Shown here: positions 60,193 to 64,000 of the stretch, in pieces
How positions within the stretch are numbered: position 1 is the stretch's first letter
Layout of the letters: each line of letters starts with the position of its first letter
NCBI GenBank assembly: GCA_902786205.1
Contig: CADABQ010000008.1
Span: forward strand, 76,322-140,321
Origin: an uncultured Lachnospiraceae bacterium
GTDB lineage: Bacteria > Bacillota > Clostridia > Lachnospirales > Lachnospiraceae
DNA length: 64,000 bases
Reading direction: 5' to 3'
Program-made: the position numbers and the translations under genes
The notes under the pieces: model-generated
The model's input: only the letters and a program-made list of their open reading frames with translations
What the model was told of the DNA's origin: nothing
Database searches by the model: none

Positions 60193-61875
60193 ATGAAGAA
60201 TAAAAAGATTAAATGCGATATATATACCAGAGTATCCACAACCATGCAGGTAGATGGCTACAGTCTGGATGCTCAGAAAGAAAAACTCAATAGATATGCG
60301 GAATTTCAGAATATGGAAATCGTAAATGAGTATTCCGATGAAGGTAAGTCTGGAAAAAGCGTAGAGGGCAGACCGGAATTTCAGAGAATGTTGGATAATA
60401 TTGAGAATGGAACAGATGAGGTACAGTTTGTACTGGTGTTCAAGCTTTCCAGATTCGGTCGTAATGCGGCAGATGTTTTAAATTCTTTGCAGAGGATGCA
60501 GGATTTTGGAGTGAATCTGATCTGTGTAGAAGATGGGATTGACAGCTCAAAAGATAGTGGAAAGCTGATGATTTCTGTTCTGTCTGCGGTGGCAGAGATT
60601 GAACGGGAGAATATCCTTGTTCAAACAATGGAAGGACGTAAGCAGAAAGCCAGGGAAGGAAAATGGAACGGTGGGTTTGCTCCATATGGCTATGAGCTGG
60701 TAAATGGAGAATTGCAGATTGTAGAGGACGAAGCAGAGATTATTCGTCTGATTTATGATAAATTTATTCATACCAATATGGGAATTTCTGCGATTGCTGC
60801 ATGGCTGAACCAGCATGGATATAAAAAGAAAAAACGACAGAATAATACACTGGACGCATTTGCTTCTTCGTTTATAAAAGGTGTTCTGGATAATCCGGTA
60901 TACTGTGGAAAGCTGGCTTATGGACGAAGGAAGAACGAGAAAGTTTCAGGAACAAGAAATGAATATCGCATTGTAAAACAGGAAAATTATATGCTGCACG
61001 ATGGTATCCATGAAGGGATTGTTTCAGAAACAGACTGGGAGCTGGCTCATCAAAAACGAGAAAAAACAGGTGTGAAATATGAAAAGACACATAGTCTCGA
61101 TCATGAGCATATTTTATCTGGAATATTGAGATGCCCGTTATGTGGAAGCGGTATGTATGGAAACGTGAATCGAAAGAAAAAGAAAGACGGAACTTTATAT
61201 AAGGATTATTTCTATTATGCCTGCAAACATCGTCGCCTAGTAGATGGTCATAAATGTGGATATCGTAAACAATGGAGTGAGGAGAAGATTAACAATGCAG
61301 TAGAAGAAGTTATTCGGAAGCTGGTGAAGAATCCAAAGTTTGAGGAAGCAATACTGAATAAAATCGGTTCAAGAATAGATACAGAAGAAATAGAAAAAGA
61401 GATTGAAGGATTGGAAAAGCAGCACAGGCAGTTGACCGGAGCAAAAGCAAGACTTGGACAGCAGATGGACAGTCTGGATATCATGGATAAATTTTATGAG
61501 AAGAAATATCAGGATATGGAGACAAGGTTATACCGTTTGTATGATGAGATTGAAGGCGTGGAGAACAGTATAGAGGAAGTAAAGAATCGCCTGCTGAATA
61601 TTCAGCAACAGAAAATATCAGAAGAAAACGTCTATCAATTTCTTTTATATTTTGATAAACTATATGATAAGTTCACCGACCTGGAGAAGAAAGAATTTCT
61701 TAACAGCTTTGTGGAACAGGTGGACATTTACGAGCAGGAGCAGCCAGATGGCAGATTCCTGAAGCACATAAAGTTCCGTTTTCCAGTGTATTTCGGAGAC
61801 AGGGAGACACAGGAACTTTGTTGGGACAACGAAAGTACCGTTGAGACGGTTGTCTTGCTGTCGAAGAAACATTGA
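60193..61875 (+). CDS. Large serine recombinase of the element
   Basis: A 560-aa recombinase that integrates and excises the element. The catalytic domain has Ser15 in IYTRVSTTMQVDGYSLDAQ and the Arg motif FVLVFKLSRFGRNAADVL. The recombinase domain comes next (GFAPYGYELVNG onward). The zinc ribbon is CPLCGSGMYGN with YACKHRRLVDGHKCGY, followed by a coiled coil (about 395-480). The last 10 residues, ETVVLLSKKH, lie at and beyond the right core and are the displaced 3' end of rumA. In the excised circle the frame would continue into the tail now attached to rumA (see findings). Confidence 0.92.
   Translation: MKNKKIKCDIYTRVSTTMQVDGYSLDAQKEKLNRYAEFQNMEIVNEYSDEGKSGKSVEGRPEFQRMLDNIENGTDEVQFVLVFKLSRFGRNAADVLNSLQRMQDFGVNLICVEDGIDSSKDSGKLMISVLSAVAEIERENILVQTMEGRKQKAREGKWNGGFAPYGYELVNGELQIVEDEAEIIRLIYDKFIHTNMGISAIAAWLNQHGYKKKKRQNNTLDAFASSFIKGVLDNPVYCGKLAYGRRKNEKVSGTRNEYRIVKQENYMLHDGIHEGIVSETDWELAHQKREKTGVKYEKTHSLDHEHILSGILRCPLCGSGMYGNVNRKKKKDGTLYKDYFYYACKHRRLVDGHKCGYRKQWSEEKINNAVEEVIRKLVKNPKFEEAILNKIGSRIDTEEIEKEIEGLEKQHRQLTGAKARLGQQMDSLDIMDKFYEKKYQDMETRLYRLYDEIEGVENSIEEVKNRLLNIQQQKISEENVYQFLLYFDKLYDKFTDLEKKEFLNSFVEQVDIYEQEQPDGRFLKHIKFRFPVYFGDRETQELCWDNESTVETVVLLSKKH
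61817..61829 (-). repeat. Right end inverted motif, probable recombinase site
   Basis: TTTGTTGGGACAA, the reverse complement of 41775-41787, 13 bases inside the right core and within the recombinase coding sequence. Confidence 0.65.
61843..61853 (+). repeat. Right attachment core (attR)
   Basis: GAGACGGTTGT, identical to the left core, followed by codons LLSKKH and TGA that would complete the uninterrupted rumA. Confidence 0.8.
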
Positions 61876-61979
61876 TTTTATGTGGGTTAGAGGGCGGTTT
61901 TTGTGGAAACATATCTACAAAATTGCCTTCAAAAATATGTGCTTGCATTGGAAAAGTGAATACGGGGGTAGTGAAAATA

Positions 61980-62025
61980 GACCTTTTGGCGTACTTGGAA
62001 ATGAGTACGCTGAAAGGTTATTTTT
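61980..62025 (+). terminator. Terminator downstream of the element, original rumA terminator
   Basis: ACCTTT-TG-GCGTAC pairs with GTACGC-TG-AAAGGT and ends in TTATTTTT. It is about 105 bases after the displaced rumA end. The rest of 61876-62162 has no clear gene. Confidence 0.8.
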
Positions 62026-62162
62026 GTGGATTTTTGTACGCGAGGAGGTAACAGGCTGTACGCCGGACTATGTATAGGTTTCGATTGATTTTCGGCGTCT
62101 CTGCGCTTATAATAAAGTTAGGGTAAAGTATCGTATTTTGTAACTTTGTTGAGGTGAAAAAT

Positions 62163-62275
62163 ATGGAATATATGACAATTAAAGAAACAGCAGAAAAGTG
62201 AAAGTTGCAGTACAGAAGGATATTGATGAAGCACAGTTACTATTTGATAGCTTGATGCAGCAGTATTTTGGGTAG
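62163..62275 (+). pseudogene. Remnant: HTH-like start joined to an unrelated C-terminus
   Basis: ATG 62163 behind GAGGTG opens MEYMTIKETAEK and stops at TGA 62199. The start is that of small excisionase-like helix-turn-helix proteins. In another frame the next 25 codons read VAVQKDIDEAQLLFDSLMQQYFG, reminiscent of the C-terminus of type I restriction specificity (HsdS) subunits. The whole looks like a deletion junction of two genes. The HsdS resemblance is from memory and weak. Confidence 0.4.
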
Positions 62276-62285
62276 GTGAAAGTAT

Positions 62286-62750
62286 ATGGGAATGATGACA
62301 GTATATCACGGAGGATATCAGCCGCTACAAAAGCCGGAAATTCGAAAAGGAAGAAATACGAAAGACTTTGGAAACGGATTTTATTGCACCATTATCAAAG
62401 AACAGGCACAACGTTGGGCAAAACGATATGAGAATAAGATCGTTTCCATTTACGAAGTTCGAATGAATATATCCTTAAAGATAAAAGAGTTTCGGGAAAT
62501 GTCAGAAGAATGGCTAGATTTTATTATTGCATGTCGAAGTGGAAAAAAGCATGATTATGATATTGTAATAGGAGCTATGGCGGATGATCAGATTTACAAT
62601 TTTGTTTCAGATTATATGGATGGAGTGATTACCAGAGAGCAGTTCTGGGCACTGGCAAAATTCAAATATCCAACACATCAGATTGTATTTTGCACAGAAG
62701 AAGCACTAAAATGCCTAAAATATCGTGGATTCGAGGAGGTTGAAAAATGA
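62286..62750 (+). CDS. DUF3990-like protein (ADP-ribosyltransferase-like)
   Basis: A 154-aa protein. MTVYHGGYQPLQKPEIRKGRNTKDFGNGFYC matches the DUF3990 opening, with YHG and the GNGFY turn as in ADP-ribosyltransferase-related folds. IVIGAMADDQIYNFVSDYM and KYPTHQIVFCTEEALKCLKY are also typical. It overlaps the next gene (ATGA). DUF3990 proteins are common in Lachnospiraceae next to DUF3791 genes; a toxin role is suspected but unproven. Confidence 0.75.
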   Translation: MGMMTVYHGGYQPLQKPEIRKGRNTKDFGNGFYCTIIKEQAQRWAKRYENKIVSIYEVRMNISLKIKEFREMSEEWLDFIIACRSGKKHDYDIVIGAMADDQIYNFVSDYMDGVITREQFWALAKFKYPTHQIVFCTEEALKCLKYRGFEEVEK

Positions 62751-63208
62751 TTGGAAGCGGGCGTGAATCAAAAGAAAGCAACAATCTTTTTTATACGTGT
62801 AGTCTGATTGATTATATTGCAAGAAAAACAAAAAATGAGCGAAAATATGTGGTAAACAAGCTCGGGAAAAAACAGCTGGAAAAAATCTATGATTTAGCGG
62901 ATATTTATCACTGCGACAATATAGATAGTGTCAGTGAGCATTTTATTGAAGAGTGTCAGATTGAGACGGGAAATTTTGATAATGTAGGGGAATGTCGCTA
63001 TTCCGTTCCAACCTATTGGGACATCGGAAAAGTATATAAGAGACTTATTTTACAGGTTGCCAGAGATGAAAAAATCGGTGTAATCGATGCATTGTTGAAA
63101 GTGTATCATTCATTTTTGGGTTTGAAAATTGATGATTATAACAGCAGTGTATATTATGAAAATCCATCGTATTTATTTGCATGTTACAAAGAAAATAAAA
63201 TGCTTTAA
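62747..63208 (+). CDS. DUF3791-like partner protein
   Basis: A 153-aa protein. YTCSLIDYIARKTKNERKYVV and LGKKQLEKIYDLADIYHCDN resemble the short DUF3791 family, extended here by a second helical part with LILQVARDEKIGVIDALLKV. It starts inside the stop of the DUF3990-like gene, so the two are translationally coupled. It could be an antitoxin or co-factor; not proven. Confidence 0.6.
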   Translation: MIGSGRESKESNNLFYTCSLIDYIARKTKNERKYVVNKLGKKQLEKIYDLADIYHCDNIDSVSEHFIEECQIETGNFDNVGECRYSVPTYWDIGKVYKRLILQVARDEKIGVIDALLKVYHSFLGLKIDDYNSSVYYENPSYLFACYKENKML

Positions 63209-63267
63209 ATTGGAGATGGATGTAGGTATTGAGGAAAGAAAGATACTCACATAGAGGAAAGAATCGT

Positions 63268-63306
63268 GTTATGAGCAAGTAGCAGAGCGGATTGCGAATA
63301 TCTGAT
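63268..63306 (+). repeat. Leader motif shared with ATPase cassette 1
   Basis: Starting TATGAGCAAGTAGCAGAG and continuing TTGCGAATATC to TTGAC, it matches the MITE-free sequence around 9730-9742 joined to 9938-9966. It lies about 40 bases before the small gene at 63346. Function unknown. Confidence 0.6.
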
Positions 63307-63345
63307 TGACTACAATAATATTTCGCAAAGGAAGGGGAAAATAGT

Positions 63346-63615
63346 ATGATGTATGAATATATGACACTAAACGATAATACAACAATTGCACATTCAGATA
63401 TGAGAAAAGATGGAAAAGTCAAGGTATATATAGAAAAACCAGTAGAAGGAGGGTTCCATCATGTAACCTGTTTTCTTCCTAAATATGAGTGGGTTGAAAA
63501 TGAGGGGTTTTCAGATGAGGAAATGGTGGAGTTAAAAAAATTCGTGGAAAATAATGCACATATTATTATGGAGTTTTCGCAAAAAGGAGGTTTTGAAAAT
63601 GCCTCAAGTTTTTAA
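63346..63615 (+). CDS. Small protein linked to DUF4160 genes
   Basis: An 89-aa protein. MYEYMTLNDNTTIAHSDMRKDGKVKVYIEKP and FLPKYEWVENEGFSDEEMVEL define a short acidic protein that I recall next to DUF4160 genes in Lachnospiraceae. It overlaps the following DUF4160 pseudogene by 17 bases. AAGGAAGGGG precedes the ATG. It may be the antitoxin-like half of a pair whose partner is broken here. Confidence 0.6.
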   Translation: MMYEYMTLNDNTTIAHSDMRKDGKVKVYIEKPVEGGFHHVTCFLPKYEWVENEGFSDEEMVELKKFVENNAHIIMEFSQKGGFENASSF

Positions 63616-63876
63616 GATTGGTTCGTAAGTTGTTTTTTCAGGATTGGAGAAGGAGAACCGTTAGAACCTGTTCATGTACATTTGGCAGAAGGAACCCCTG
63701 CTGCTAATGCAACAAAAATATGGATAACGAAAAGTGGGAAAGTATTACTTGCAAATAATAATTCAAAAATATCAGAGGAAAAATTAAGAAAACTGTTAAG
63801 AATGATAGAAGCAAATACAGATAAGATATGCAAAATGTGGTTAGATTATTTTGATGAAATAAATTATTACTGTTAA
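63599..63876 (+). pseudogene. DUF4160 family gene, broken
   Basis: ATG 63599 opens MPQVFKIGS, then TAA stops it at 63626. After one missing base in the following T-run, the frame resumes as RIGEGEPLEPVHVH-like and then AEGTPAANATKIWITKSGKVLL to the stop at 63876. Thus one nonsense change and one frameshift. Intact DUF4160 proteins are about 90 aa and probably toxin-linked. The 64-aa frame starting 63682 is only its C-terminal part. Confidence 0.75.
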
Positions 63877-64000
63877 AGGATCGGTTGAAGGATGTTGGTA
63901 TTAGGTAATTGCGAAACTAACATCTAAAATCAGATGACACGACCATGAAAATAGGATAAATTACAAATATTTACAGCAAGATACAATTACTTCAATTTTA
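63877..64000. other. Right edge, nothing recognised
   Basis: No gene, repeat or clear signal in the last 124 bases. Confidence 0.5.

Larger units (their letters stand above)
41760..61853. mobile_element. ~20.1-kb integrated mobilizable element in rumA
   Basis: The ends are the repeated core GAGACGGTTGT at 41760-41770 and 61843-61853, read as ETVV in the same frame on both sides. Inside are a large serine recombinase at the right end, MobA/MobL relaxase, oriT, DnaC-like, RepA_N, ParR/ParM-like and TnpV genes, plus cargo: arsenic operon, two-component system with ABC exporter, STAND NTPase and toxin-antitoxin. No VirB4, VirD4 or other conjugation channel genes are seen, so transfer needs a helper. 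Gene content resembles parts of Tn1549/CTn-type elements of Clostridia. Confidence 0.88.

Noticed and set aside
63682..63876. Independent 64-aa gene
   Set aside because: It is the C-terminal part of a DUF4160 protein whose N-terminus is at 63599 in another frame, so it is a pseudogene fragment.
1..64000. CRISPR arrays, tRNA or rRNA genes
   Set aside because: No regularly spaced repeats with unique spacers and no cloverleaf-type or rRNA-like sequence were seen. The 29-bp repeat occurs only twice, 170 bp apart.

Overview
The window looks like chromosome of a motile, AT-rich gut Firmicute, most likely a Lachnospiraceae (Clostridia). The reasons are the low-GC codon use, strong AGGAGG ribosome sites, the HydE and NadA types, a Lachnospiraceae-style PstS, PF09820-type AAA-ATPases, and a rumA-inserted mobilizable element with a large serine recombinase. 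The species call is inference.

Region 1 (1-13000) is a sugar-nucleotide locus. After four genes (FemAB-like acyltransferase, Gfo/Idh oxidoreductase, GT-B-like protein, DegT aminotransferase) comes a complete pseudaminic acid pathway (pseB, pseI, pseH, pseF, pseG, pseC), presumably for flagellin glycosylation. A sigma-D (flagellar) type promoter and a nested hairpin precede pseB. Between pseG and pseC sits a two-gene cassette: an AAA/ABC-type ATPase and a small PD-(D/E)XK-like protein. It has its own promoter, and a 187-bp IR-bounded MITE with an 8-bp target duplication lies in its leader.

Region 2 (13000-17600) is accessory. It holds an AAA-ATPase/PD-(D/E)XK fusion on the minus strand, a second two-gene ATPase plus TOPRIM-like operon, and a YjfB-type motility protein. 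The two ATPase operons share a 27-nt promoter box (2 mismatches) and a palindrome with compensatory change near the start of transcription.

Region 3 (17800-42000) is mostly housekeeping: nadA, hydE, a 1462-aa hybrid histidine kinase, pstSCA, a Ca-type P-ATPase, a minus-strand folate operon (HD protein, folP, folB-folK), pstB-phoU, a Na/Pi cotransporter, phoB-phoR, queF-queC and rlmD/rumA. The Pst system is split into pstSCA and pstB-phoU, but both promoters carry the same three-repeat Pho-box layout in identical register. PstS appears circularly permuted.

Region 4 (41760-61853) is a ~20.1-kb integrated mobilizable element in the 3' end of rumA, bounded by an 11-bp core repeat. It carries tnpV, an arsenic operon (arsR, arsP-like, thioredoxin-like, acr3, arsC, lipoprotein), MobA/MobL relaxase with a recognisable oriT, a DnaC-like helicase loader, RepA_N initiator, ParR/ParM-like partition genes, a two-component system with an ABC transporter, a STAND NTPase, a GNAT-type toxin-antitoxin pair and the serine recombinase. 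No type IV secretion genes are seen, so it should be mobilizable rather than self-conjugative. The core is read in the same frame by rumA (left) and by the recombinase (right). Integration therefore exchanges C-terminal tails between the host methyltransferase and the recombinase.

Region 5 (61900-64000) holds remnants and small toxin-antitoxin-like genes (DUF3990-like, DUF3791-like, a DUF4160 pseudogene with its partner). No tRNA, rRNA or CRISPR array was seen.
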